A DNA stretch of 40,499 nucleotides from an uncultured Bacteroidota bacterium. GTDB taxonomy: Bacteria > Bacteroidota > Bacteroidia > Chitinophagales > Chitinophagaceae. The stretch is taken from positions 1-40,499 of the forward strand of contig CAIQUX010000273.1 in the NCBI GenBank assembly GCA_903875055.1. Reading direction: 5' to 3'. The notes under the pieces are model-generated. The model was not told the origin of the DNA. It saw only the letters and a list, made by a program, of their open reading frames with translations, and made no database searches. Below are positions 1-8,564 of the stretch, in pieces. How positions within the stretch are numbered: position 1 is the stretch's first letter; every line of letters starts with the position of its first letter. The position numbers and the translations under genes are program-made.

Positions 1-2861
1 ACACATAAGATATAGATATGCGGACAACCATCAGGGCCCGTCTCGATGATGGAATAGATACCTGATTCGGTATACGTCACACCATTCATCTGCCATGTGT
101 ATGAGCAACAGGCCGTATCAAAAATGTGCGTGATGGTCGAAGTACCTATGGTCAAAATCAAGGTCGATGTATCGATGCATCCTGAAGCATTTACTGTAGT
201 GTAGGTGTATGTACCTGATTCGGTATACGCTTCGCCGTTATCAGGCCATGTATACACTTCACAGGCAACTACATTGACAGTCGTATTGTTACTGTGATTG
301 ATAATCAATACCAGTGTAGCCGTATTCGGGCAACCTTCTGCATTCAGATATGAATATGTATATGTTCCTGAAGCCGTATACGTAACTCCATTCAGAGGCC
401 ATGTGTACGAATTACAAACTGTCACGGTAGATGTCGTGCTGCTTCCCTGATGCAAGGTCAGATTCAAGGTATAGGTATTGACACATCCGTTGGCATTCAT
501 GGTTGTTACCGTATACACTCCGGATGCAGTGTAAGTCACTCCTGTTACAGGCCAGAGGTATTCGTTACACGCTGTGATTGTCGTCGTCGAACCGGCTCCG
601 TGATTGATGGTCAGTAACAACGTATACGTGTGCGGACAACCTTGTGTATTGAGTGCGGTATATGTAAATGAACCAGACACTGTATATACTGCACCATTGG
701 CCTGCCATACATAGGAGTCACAGGCTGTGGCAATCGTGGTTGAATTTGTGCTGTGGTTGATAGTCAAATTCAAGGTAGCTGTATTGATACATCCACCGGC
801 ATTCAAGGAGGTATACGTATACGTACCCGAGGCAGTATACGTCACACCATTGACAGGCCACAGATATCCATCACAGGCAGTAACGCTTGCATTGCTTGTG
901 GTATTATGATTGATGGTAACACATAGGACATTCAATCTAGGACAACCATTGGTCCCTATCGTAAGCACGGTATAAGTACCACTTAAGGTGTAGGTCACAC
1001 CGTTCACATTCCATGTATAACTTCCGCATGCTGTAGCATACGTGGTTATGACGGTCGTTGTATTAATAGTCAGATGAAGAATCGTAGTCTGCACACATCC
1101 GTTTGCATTGAGACTGGTATGTGTATAATTACCTGAAGCTGTATACGTAACACCAAACCATGTGTATGAATCACAGGCCAACACATTGATTGTGGTAGTG
1201 GTACCGGTGACGATGGTCAGGTTGAGTGTCGTGATATGAGGACAACCAAATTCGTTCGTCGTAGTATAGGTATACGATCCTGAAGCGGTATAGGTGACGC
1301 CGTTCAATGGCCACGTATACGAGTTACACGATGTGGCCGACACTGTGGATGTGGTGGTATAATGAATAGTGAGATTCAAGGTAGCGGTATTCGTACAACC
1401 GTTTGCATTCAAGGTGGTGAATGAATAGATACCTGAATTGGTATATGTAACACCATTGGCCGGCCACGTATAAGAGTTACAGGCTGTTACGGATACGCTG
1501 GTGGCTGTATTCGGAAGTATGGTCAGGCATAATACATAAAGATGAGGGCAGGCTACACCACTATACACCACAATCGTGTAATTGCCGCTGGCAGTATACG
1601 TTACTCCGTTATAGGTCCATGTATAGGAGCCGCAAGCAATGATATACGAAGTAGTGACCTGTGTATTACCTATTGTGAGTATCAATGTGGAAGTATGTAT
1701 ACAGCCATTTGCATTGATACTGGTATGCGTATATGTGCCCGAAGCAGTGTATGTAACGCCGGTCAGCGGCCAAGTATACATATCACAAGAGAAGATCGTC
1801 TGAGTGCTGGACGTATTCTCATGGATAGTCAGGATCAACGTCGAGGTATACAAACATCCTTCTGTATTCAACGATGTAAACGTATACGTACCAGATGCCG
1901 TAAACGTCACTCCATTGACTGGCCATGTATACGAACCACAAGCCGTGATGGAAACAGAGGTTGATATACTGCCGGTAATCTGGAGATTCAGGATATTATA
2001 TTGCGTACAACCTCCGGCATTAATCGATGTAAAGGAATAAGTACCTGAGGCTGTGTACGTAACACCATTGACGGCCCAGGTATAAGATCCACAGGCAGCA
2101 GCATTCAAAACAGAATCGGTTTCATGATGAATCGCCAACACCAAGGTATCGATATGATCACAACCCACAGGATCGATAGTCACATGAGTATACGTTCCTG
2201 AAACACTATATGTGATACCGTTTAGTGGCCATGTATAAGCTGTACAAGCTGTCACAGATAGTGAAGTACCTGCTGCATTACCAATGACCAATATGAGAGA
2301 ATCAGTATTCAGACAACCGCTTGTCGTCATGCTAGTATGCGTGTAGGTTCCCGATGCTGTATACGTTACGCCATCCACAACCCAGGTATAGTGACTGCAG
2401 GCTGTCGCTGTTGTACTTGAAGAGGTCCCGTTCGTGATCACAAGATTGAGAATCTTTGTGTGTACACATCCTGAGGTATTCAAGGCCGTGAAGGAATATG
2501 TTCCTGACGAAGTATATGTCGCACCGTTAGCTGTCCAGGTATAAGACCCGCATGCCGTGGCATTGGTGATAGCTTCACTGCTGTGATAAATCGTCAATAT
2601 CAGTTTCTCAAGATGAATGCATCCGTTCGGAAGTGTAGTAACCACATTATACGAACCCGATGCTGTGTAAGTGATTCCATTCACCCCCCATGTATACGAG
2701 TTGCAGGCAGTGGCAACCGTTGTATTTGCTGAGCTTGTAGTGATAGTGAGATTCAGTGTATCATTTTGAGGGCATCCTGCATTATTGATTGTTGAACTTG
2801 TGTACATACCGGATGTCGTATAGGTTATACCATTCACCGTCCAGGTATACGAACCACAAGC
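1..2861 (-). repeat. Tandem coding repeat, 153-bp/51-aa unit, 18 complete copies plus a partial 19th
   Basis: Each unit starts with Ala-Cys and has the pattern AC-x-SYTW-xx-NGVTYTxSGTYT, then about eight residues, GC, about four residues and a strand such as TLNLTI, followed by a Thr/Ser/Asn-rich linker. Unit 1 starts at 2861 and partial unit 19 at 113. The 2,748 bases between these starts equal 18 x 153 minus 6, because unit 12 (1178-1032) lacks two residues between W and NGV. All units stay in frame. They are clearly diverged at the DNA level, so the expansion is not recent. Two cysteines per unit suggest one disulfide per repeat. This SYTW/GVTYT repeat type is known from large Bacteroidota exoproteins. 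Confidence 0.93.
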
Positions 2862-5800
2862 AGCCGCCGTAGTATTAGAAGAAGTGGTGGCCACGATATA
2901 GATATAATAGACATTCGAAGTATCTACACAGCCGTTTGGCCCTACAACAATGACAGATAAATTATGATTACCCAATGACAATGAATTGAGATTCAACGAA
3001 ACTCCTGTGCCTACAACATTCGTATAAGGTGGTGCATTATCATACCAAGTAATTGAATAACCTGCCACATTTCCGTTAAAGGAAGCAAGTGGAAGGAAGA
3101 TAGTTGAATTATTACAAAGTGTATCACATCCGGCCGGGAACAATGTGAGGTCCGGACTTTCATTGATCATCTGCGATGCTGAATTCGTGCAACCTGTGAT
3201 ACCATCTGTGACCAACACATTATACATTCCGGCAGAGGAGGCGGTTAATGAATTGGTAGTTGACAAAATCGTGTTCAGATTGGAATAGGTCCATGCCCAA
3301 ACCGGACTTGCAGCAGATGTGGCAGCTAAAAAAGTATAGATATTATTTGAACATAACATCGGAGGACTGCCAAGGACACTGACAGTCACGGTTGGTTGAG
3401 GATTGAAGGTAACCGTAATGGAATCTTTACTCAGACAACCGTTAGCACCGAAGATGGTGACTTTAATCAGGTGAGTACCGATGAGTAATGGAGCTACACC
3501 CACAACATTCGAGAATACATTCGATGCTCCTGATTGTTCAACATTACCATCGACTTCCCATAAGAAGAAACAAGTGTTACATGTCGGAACAGTCACAGTA
3601 TAATTATCGCCAAAACATGCTTTGCCAGTAAATGTCATGACCGTACTTGGAGTCTGTAAGACAGTCACAGTCACTGTATCGGAAGTCACATCACACCCCA
3701 TAGGGTTGATAGCAGTAAATGTATAATTGCCCGTTTGGGTTGCATAATAAATCGAAGAGGTCGCGCCTCCAATAGTCGAACCGTTGTTGAACCATTGATA
3801 GCTGACATAGCCAGGACATGCTTTGAGTTGCACGGAATCACCAAAACAGAATGTGGTGGCACCTACGACCGTAATTGGACAGACAGGTGCAGCCACGATC
3901 GTGATGGGTTTACTGACCGTATCCTTACATCCGAATGTATCGGTTACGATATGAATGATATTGAATAAACCGGTTGCGGCATACGCATGGAAGGTAGGAC
4001 TTGTATTGGAAGAAGTTGCATCACCAAAATTCCAGTTATTGATGGGCGTCGGATATAAATTATTTAAATTGACTGCGGTGCCGATACAAGAAACAGGGTT
4101 CACAGTAAAGTCGGCATCAGGCAATGTGATAGTCAGGAGACGACTGAAAGAAGCATTACAACCGAATGATGATGTGACTGTGAGCGTTACATTATAAACA
4201 CCTGAAGATGTTACAGTAAGAACCGAATTGGCAATGCCGCTATTATTGAAAGTACCTGAAGGTGTTACAGTCCAATTATAGCCTGAAATGATCGCAGGTG
4301 ACAGGACAGTGGACATATTCGTCATATTGATGACACCACAATTGATATTGGCCAAGAAATTTGCGGCTACAGTTACTGAAACAAAGGTATCCTTACAGAC
4401 ATGACAAACACTATTATCGGGTTTCAATATATCAGCACAAATAGTAACCTGTTTGATTCCTATGGTCGAATAAACATGTGTCGTATTTCCTGTAGTCATT
4501 GTCAGGTCATCATAATGATAGATCGTTGTAGAACCCGGAACTATACTTGAACCTGACGGTGCGAACGAACCGATTGAAATCGTGAATGGATTACAACCCG
4601 TGATGCCGGTGATGGCAAAATTAGCGCCACATGGAGCCGTAGTATCAATGGTTCCGCCAGTACAGGTAATGATGATCAAGGTCAGTTGATTTGAGGTAAC
4701 CGTGCAACCGCCAAGTGTAACTACACAAACATAATTGTAAGTACCTGTTCCTGCAGGAATATTACCTGGATTAATATTGTAGACAGAATTGGTAGCACCG
4801 GAGATCGGGCTACCATTTTTTGACCATTGATAGCTATATCCTCCACCTGATACAGCTGTCAAATTCATCGTAGGTATATTGGTCGAGCAATAGACGAGCG
4901 GTCCACCGGCAAAAATTTGGGCAACCGGCATACCAACATTAGGAATATTATAGGTTGCAGAAACATTACAACCGGTTCCGTTATAATTTTGAATCTGAAC
5001 GGTATAATGTCCTGGGTTATTGATATTGGCCAAGGTCGATGTGGCTGAAGAATAAGGCGGTGCTTCTACATGTGACCAGCTAAAGGTGCCGGTACCCGTT
5101 GAACTTAACGTAATACCAGAACCTGAACATAAAGAGCCGGTTTTCGTAATCACTGGCCCGATAGGATCATTGATCACAATGGCCATCGAGTCGTCATGAC
5201 AATTTCCATAATGAAGATACACAGTATGCGGAACGCCAGGATTGTTATTGCCATGCCATTTGATCTGAACGCTTGATCCCGTCATTCCGATAACCGTACC
5301 GAATTGAGCAGGCACGACATGCCAGTTGAAATTAGTAGCCCCAATATTTGTGATGGTATACGTTTCAGTATTATCGGCACATACATTACCCGGACCTGTT
5401 ACTACAGGATTAGGATATGCGTAGACGGTTTTACTTATGGAATTGCTCAAACAACTATTGGCATACGAAGATTGTGTGACAGAAATTGAATACGGCCCGC
5501 TAAGGTTCCATGCAATTTGAACAGAATCATTATTAGCACCAAGATTCGTAGGTGTTCCTCCTATAACTGTCCATGTAAATAATCCCGACATATTAGATGT
5601 GGCCGAATACACAGCAATGCCATTGGCACAAATACTATCATGTCCGTTGATGGCACTCAATATCGGTTGGGGATAGACAATCACGGTATACGAAACCGGC
5701 GAACATACCACATTGGCTGCAACAGGAGTTGCCACTACCACATACGTTCCGGGTAAGGTCCAGCTGAAGTTGGCGAATGATGTTCCATTTCCACCTGTAA

Positions 5801-7166
5801 TGGTAGCTCCTGCCGGAGAAACTGTCCAGTTGCAATTTACATTCGTTGCGGGTGATACAATAGCTGAATGAAGCGTACTGGTGGTACCTGCGCACCGCTT
5901 GACCGGACCTGTAATTTTCATTTCTGGCAACACATTCACCACCAAGGTTCCTGTTCCTCCGCAATTCAACGAAGTATCGTAATACACACAGGTAATGGTA
6001 TAGGTGCCTAAGGTATTCCAGGTCGTATTGATTTGTGTGGTATTGGTATTATTGCCATTGATCATCTGCCCCCCGCTGATCGACCAGCTATACGTAGTTC
6101 CTGGAAGAGCAGGTAATGAATATGAATTCGTACTGCCTAGACAAACTACACTGCTTCCAGTAATCGTAGTCGAAGCAGGAACGATTGGCACTGTTATATC
6201 TGTCCCTTGGGAGCAATAGCCTGGGCAGCCAGGTAAATCCAAATGTATATTTCCCTGTGGATTACCGCTACCCCATTGCACAGTAATACATGGTGAATTG
6301 ATAGGTGAAATGATGGTACCACCAGTGACAATCCAATTATACGTTCCGCAAGTCGCACTAGTACAATACGTTTCCGTCGTACCGGCACAGACAGTGGCAA
6401 TACATGATATATCAGGGCCTGGCAAATTGGCAATCACTACATTATGACAGACGGTTCCGCTGCAACTCGGGCAGGCGCCTACATTACCCACAGTGCCATT
6501 ACCACCGGCTGCGGAGTTTGTGACAGTCAGACAAACCGTGAATGTACCCGGACTGGTATAAGGATGAACAGGATTAGGAGAAGTGGATGTAAACCCATCA
6601 CCAAAGTCCCAAAAATAGCTAACAGCCCCGACCGAAGCAGAAGAATTGAACGTGATATTGGTAGGATTATTGAAACATGCCGGGTTAGGCGAAGCCGTAA
6701 ATGCAGCAACCGGATTAGGTTTCAACTGATAATGTACAGTAACGATTCCGTCACATCCTGGACCACCATTTGATCCTCCGCCAGGAATATGAAAATGTAT
6801 CTGTACAGTTCCGGTGTTACCTCCACCCCACTGAATAGTATAACTACTATTCGTAAAGCTGAGCAGTATACCTCCTTGAACAATGACAGTATCCACCACC
6901 AGATTGGAATAGCTACATGAACCGACAGTCCCGAACCCGATTGTCTGAATAGAATATTTCATTATGGAATTTTGACACACACGCATTGCAGTGGAATCAG
7001 TATTTGAGTAATTGGATCCGGGTGCTTGCCCATGCATTTCCACATAATTACAGTTAATACTGTCCCTGATCAAAAACTCATCAGGACAAGGAGGACAGCC
7101 GTTTTGAGAGAAAGTAACAATGGGGAGACAGAAAATAAACAAAAGAAGAGTGTACATCTTTTTCAT
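1..7166 (-). CDS. Giant secreted surface protein, PKD/Ig-like domains plus 51-aa tandem repeats (C-terminus outside window)
   Basis: One reading frame runs from ATG at 7166 leftwards to the window edge (2,388 codons and 2 bases). I translated it on the minus strand and met no stop, so the C-terminus lies outside. Residues 1-20 are a signal peptide (MKKMYTLLLFIFCLPIVTFS). Residues about 21-1435 are low-charge, Gly/Thr/Asn/Ser-rich beta-sandwich sequence with many paired cysteines. Clear PKD motifs are FWDFGDG near residue 184 and NWNFGDA near residue 1045. Residues 1436 onward are a tandem 51-residue repeat, annotated separately. The architecture is typical of very large adhesin-like proteins exported by the type IX secretion system in Bacteroidota; the expected sorting domain would be beyond the left edge. 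A cell-surface or adhesive role is inference. It is monocistronic at its 5' end and diverges from the cobalamin operon. Confidence 0.88.
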   Translation of the reverse strand, partial: MKKMYTLLLFIFCLPIVTFSQNGCPPCPDEFLIRDSINCNYVEMHGQAPGSNYSNTDSTAMRVCQNSIMKYSIQTIGFGTVGSCSYSNLVVDTVIVQGGILLSFTNSSYTIQWGGGNTGTVQIHFHIPGGGSNGGPGCDGIVTVHYQLKPNPVAAFTASPNPACFNNPTNITFNSSASVGAVSYFWDFGDGFTSTSPNPVHPYTSPGTFTVCLTVTNSAAGGNGTVGNVGACPSCSGTVCHNVVIANLPGPDISCIATVCAGTTETYCTSATCGTYNWIVTGGTIISPINSPCITVQWGSGNPQGNIHLDLPGCPGYCSQGTDITVPIVPASTTITGSSVVCLGSTNSYSLPALPGTTYSWSISGGQMINGNNTNTTQINTTWNTLGTYTITCVYYDTSLNCGGTGTLVVNVLPEMKITGPVKRCAGTTSTLHSAIVSPATNVNCNWTVSPAGATITGGNGTSFANFSWTLPGTYVVVATPVAANVVCSPVSYTVIVYPQPILSAINGHDSICANGIAVYSATSNMSGLFTWTVIGGTPTNLGANNDSVQIAWNLSGPYSISVTQSSYANSCLSNSISKTVYAYPNPVVTGPGNVCADNTETYTITNIGATNFNWHVVPAQFGTVIGMTGSSVQIKWHGNNNPGVPHTVYLHYGNCHDDSMAIVINDPIGPVITKTGSLCSGSGITLSSTGTGTFSWSHVEAPPYSSATSTLANINNPGHYTVQIQNYNGTGCNVSATYNIPNVGMPVAQIFAGGPLVYCSTNIPTMNLTAVSGGGYSYQWSKNGSPISGATNSVYNINPGNIPAGTGTYNYVCVVTLGGCTVTSNQLTLIIITCTGGTIDTTAPCGANFAITGITGCNPFTISIGSFAPSGSSIVPGSTTIYHYDDLTMTTGNTTHVYSTIGIKQVTICADILKPDNSVCHVCKDTFVSVTVAANFLANINCGVINMTNMSTVLSPAIISGYNWTVTPSGTFNNSGIANSVLTVTSSGVYNVTLTVTSSFGCNASFSRLLTITLPDADFTVNPVSCIGTAVNLNNLYPTPINNWNFGDATSSNTSPTFHAYAATGLFNIIHIVTDTFGCKDTVSKPITIVAAPVCPITVVGATTFCFGDSVQLKACPGYVSYQWFNNGSTIGGATSSIYYATQTGNYTFTAINPMGCDVTSDTVTVTVLQTPSTVMTFTGKACFGDNYTVTVPTCNTCFFLWEVDGNVEQSGASNVFSNVVGVAPLLIGTHLIKVTIFGANGCLSKDSITVTFNPQPTVTVSVLGSPPMLCSNNIYTFLAATSAASPVWAWTYSNLNTILSTTNSLTASSAGMYNVLVTDGITGCTNSASQMINESPDLTLFPAGCDTLCNNSTIFLPLASFNGNVAGYSITWYDNAPPYTNVVGTGVSLNLNSLSLGNHNLSVIVVGPNGCVDTSNVYYIYIVATTSSNTTAAACGSYTWTVNGITYTTSGMYTSSTINNAGCPQNDTLNLTITTSSANTTVATACNSYTWGVNGITYTASGSYNVVTTLPNGCIHLEKLILTIYHSSEAITNATACGSYTWTANGATYTSSGTYSFTALNTSGCVHTKILNLVITNGTSSSTTATACSHYTWVVDGVTYTASGTYTHTSMTTSGCLNTDSLILVIGNAAGTSLSVTACTAYTWPLNGITYSVSGTYTHVTIDPVGCDHIDTLVLAIHHETDSVLNAAACGSYTWAVNGVTYTASGTYSFTSINAGGCTQYNILNLQITGSISTSVSITACGSYTWPVNGVTFTASGTYTFTSLNTEGCLYTSTLILTIHENTSSTQTIFSCDMYTWPLTGVTYTASGTYTHTSINANGCIHTSTLILTIGNTQVTTSYIIACGSYTWTYNGVTYTASGNYTIVVYSGVACPHLYVLCLTILPNTATSVSVTACNSYTWPANGVTYTNSGIYSFTTLNANGCTNTATLNLTIHYTTTSTVSATSCNSYTWPLNGVTYTASGSYTYTTTNEFGCPHITTLNLTIVTGTTTTINVLACDSYTWFGVTYTASGNYTHTSLNANGCVQTTILHLTINTTTVITTYATACGSYTWNVNGVTYTLSGTYTVLTIGTNGCPRLNVLCVTINHNTTSNASVTACDGYLWPVNGVTYTASGTYTYTSLNAGGCINTATLNLTINHSTNSTTIATACDSYVWQANGAVYTVSGSFTYTALNTQGCPHTYTLLLTINHGAGSTTTITACNEYLWPVTGVTYTASGVYTVTTMNANGCVNTYTLNLTLHQGSSTTSTVTVCNSYTWPLNGVTYTASGTYTYSYLNAEGCPNTATLVLIINHSNNTTVNVVACEVYTWPDNGEAYTESGTYTYTTVNASGCIDTSTLILTIGTSTITHIFDTACCSYTWQMNGVTYTESGIYSIIETGPDGCPHIYILC

Positions 7167-7188
7167 GGCATATAGTTTTAAGTGTACT

Positions 7189-7219
7189 CAAATGTAAACA
7201 GACTTTTCATGACATGCAA
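7189..7219 (-). promoter_or_regulatory. Promoter of the giant surface-protein gene
   Basis: On the minus strand TTG (7219-7217) is followed after exactly 20 bases by TACATTTG (7196-7189). This matches the Bacteroidota consensus TTG-N19-21-TAnnTTTG. The -7 element ends 22 bases before the ATG at 7166, giving a short leader. The match is seen directly; activity is inferred. Confidence 0.7.
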
Positions 7220-7223
7220 CACT

Positions 7224-7244
7224 ATTAACATGAAAAATGTTAAT
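7224..7244. promoter_or_regulatory. Perfect 8-bp inverted repeat between divergent promoters (possible operator)
   Basis: ATTAACAT (7224-7231) and ATGTTAAT (7237-7244) form a perfect dyad around the 5-base spacer GAAAA. It lies directly upstream of the -33 element of the giant gene and about 30 bases upstream of the -7 element of the cobalamin operon. No T-run follows, so it is unlikely to be a terminator. A binding site for a dimeric regulator is possible but not shown. Confidence 0.35.
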
Positions 7245-7274
7245 AAGAATTTCAGATTTACGTTTTCTATTCTA

Positions 7275-7282
7275 TACTTTTG
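7275..7282 (+). promoter_or_regulatory. -7 promoter element of the cobalamin-uptake operon
   Basis: TACTTTTG matches TAnnTTTG and ends 8 bases before the first stem of the riboswitch at 7291, as expected if transcription starts right at the aptamer. I see no clean TTG at the -33 position, so the upstream half is weak. Confidence 0.55.
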
Positions 7283-7290
7283 TCCACGTA

Positions 7291-7498
7291 TCAGGTGCCT
7301 TAAATTTTACATGTGTGAGGTGAAAAGGGAATACTGTGAAACTCAGTAACACTACCCGGTGCTGTAAGCTCTGTTAATCTTGATTCAAACATGCCACTGT
7401 TTATTAAAACAAAACGGGAAGGCCGAATCAGGAATAGAGTAAGTCAGAAGACCTGCCTGAAACACAATTTTTATTCACTGGCTTCGGGAAAAAAGCCA
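7291..7498 (+). promoter_or_regulatory. Cobalamin (vitamin B12) riboswitch with likely expression platform
   Basis: The conserved aptamer core is present in order: GGGAAT at 7327, GCCACTG at 7393, GGGAAGGC at 7416 and AGACCTGCC at 7449. The outer stem TCAGG (7291-7295) pairs with CCTGA (7456-7460). These blocks and their spacing match the cobalamin riboswitch family, for example the btuB leader of enteric bacteria. A hairpin, TGGCTT (7479-7484) with AAGCCA (7493-7498), follows the aptamer. It has no T-run behind it, so control is more likely at translation than by a classical terminator. It should reduce expression of the four downstream genes when adenosylcobalamin or a related corrinoid is abundant. 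Confidence 0.92.
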
Positions 7499-7566
7499 AT
7501 GGTAAGTACGAATACACTTTTCATACTTATTGAACCGTTCCCGTTATTTTTTAGTAACGTATTTTA

Positions 7567-8559
7567 ATGAAAATAAAGATGAAAAAAATTACAGCATTTA
7601 TCGTTGCAGCCTGTCTGGCAATAAGCACCAGCGCACAAATCACCAACTTTGAAGCACTCCCATTACTGTCACCTGCCGTGTATTGGAATGGCATTCAGGG
7701 TCTCGACTCGACCATAGCCTTTCAGAACGGGAGTGCGATGTTCATCAACGACAGGGATACCAGTATGGGGGGCGACACCTGGAGTGGATGGGGTTATTCA
7801 GATGATACGGATACAAGCAATGGCACCTGGACAAATGAAATGAGTGCCGTTACCGGAAAGGGCCATAACAACTCAAGCAAATACGCAGTGGCCTATATGG
7901 GATATGATTCACTCGTCAATAAAATAAAATTCACGACACATGCTATGATGGGTAGCATGTATGTGACCAATTCAACCTATGGCTATAAAACCATACGAGA
8001 TGGAAATTTCACATCTAAGAAATTTGGTGGTCCGTCTGGCAATGACCCTGATTTTTTTCGTTTGGATATCACAGGCTGGTTTGCAGGAACACCTAAGACA
8101 GATACTGTTCATTTTTATCTGGCTGATTACAGATTCTCCAATAATGCCAATGACTATATCATAAAAGACTGGACCTTAGTGGATCTGAGTGTATTAGGAC
8201 CAGTCGATAGTCTGACATATAATCTGGTATCTTCTGATAATAATTCGTTCGGCATGCTCACCCCTTCTTATTTCTGTATGGATGACTTGAATTATGTGAT
8301 CGAAGGTCTTGAAGAATTGACAGATGCAGATGGCATAAAAATTTATCCTGTACCTGTGAATGATTATGCGATGATTGAAAATAACACGAATACTAATTTA
8401 GCGTTTACTATCAACGCCATCAACGGACAAACAATCTATTCGTCCGCACTCAACAAACACGAAACAAAAAAAGTCAACACGGGTAATATGGCTCCTGGGC
8501 AATATATCATCCGAATTGATAATGGCGAAAAAGTGACGTTCAGGAAACTTATCAAATAG
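7567..8559 (+). CDS. DUF4465 surface protein with T9SS type A sorting domain; candidate corrinoid-binding protein
   Basis: This is the first gene behind the cobalamin riboswitch. Residues 1-23 form a signal peptide ending in STSAQ; the ATG at 7579 (residue 5) is an equally plausible start. Residues about 30-245 match DUF4465, with the hallmark stretches SGWGYSDDTD, DFFRLDITGW, VHFYLADYR and SYFCMDDLNY. The last 70 residues are a T9SS type A C-terminal domain (IYPVPVNDYA, GQYIIRIDNG, final RKLIK), so the protein should cross the outer membrane through T9SS and stay on the surface or be released. DUF4465 proteins recur next to B12-transport genes in this phylum. Corrinoid binding is inferred from the riboswitch and the BtuB/BtuG-like neighbours. 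The next gene follows after 5 bases. Confidence 0.85.
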   Translation: MKIKMKKITAFIVAACLAISTSAQITNFEALPLLSPAVYWNGIQGLDSTIAFQNGSAMFINDRDTSMGGDTWSGWGYSDDTDTSNGTWTNEMSAVTGKGHNNSSKYAVAYMGYDSLVNKIKFTTHAMMGSMYVTNSTYGYKTIRDGNFTSKKFGGPSGNDPDFFRLDITGWFAGTPKTDTVHFYLADYRFSNNANDYIIKDWTLVDLSVLGPVDSLTYNLVSSDNNSFGMLTPSYFCMDDLNYVIEGLEELTDADGIKIYPVPVNDYAMIENNTNTNLAFTINAINGQTIYSSALNKHETKKVNTGNMAPGQYIIRIDNGEKVTFRKLIK

Positions 8560-8564
8560 GCCAT

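Noticed and set aside
1-2861. The regular 153-bp spacing looks at first like a CRISPR-type or non-coding satellite array.
   Set aside because: The unit is an exact multiple of three, stays in one long frame, conserves protein rather than DNA, and has no constant short direct repeat with unique spacers.
727-6773. Many small open frames on both strands within the giant gene (for example 1542-1964 plus, 5638-5964 minus, 6444-6773 plus).
   Set aside because: They lie in other frames of a continuous coding sequence with clear domain homology, repeat with the 153-bp period where they lie in the array, and have no recognisable product.
7479-7498. Hairpin after the cobalamin aptamer as a rho-independent terminator.
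   Set aside because: It has a 6-bp stem but no T-run behind it, so it is treated as part of the expression platform only.
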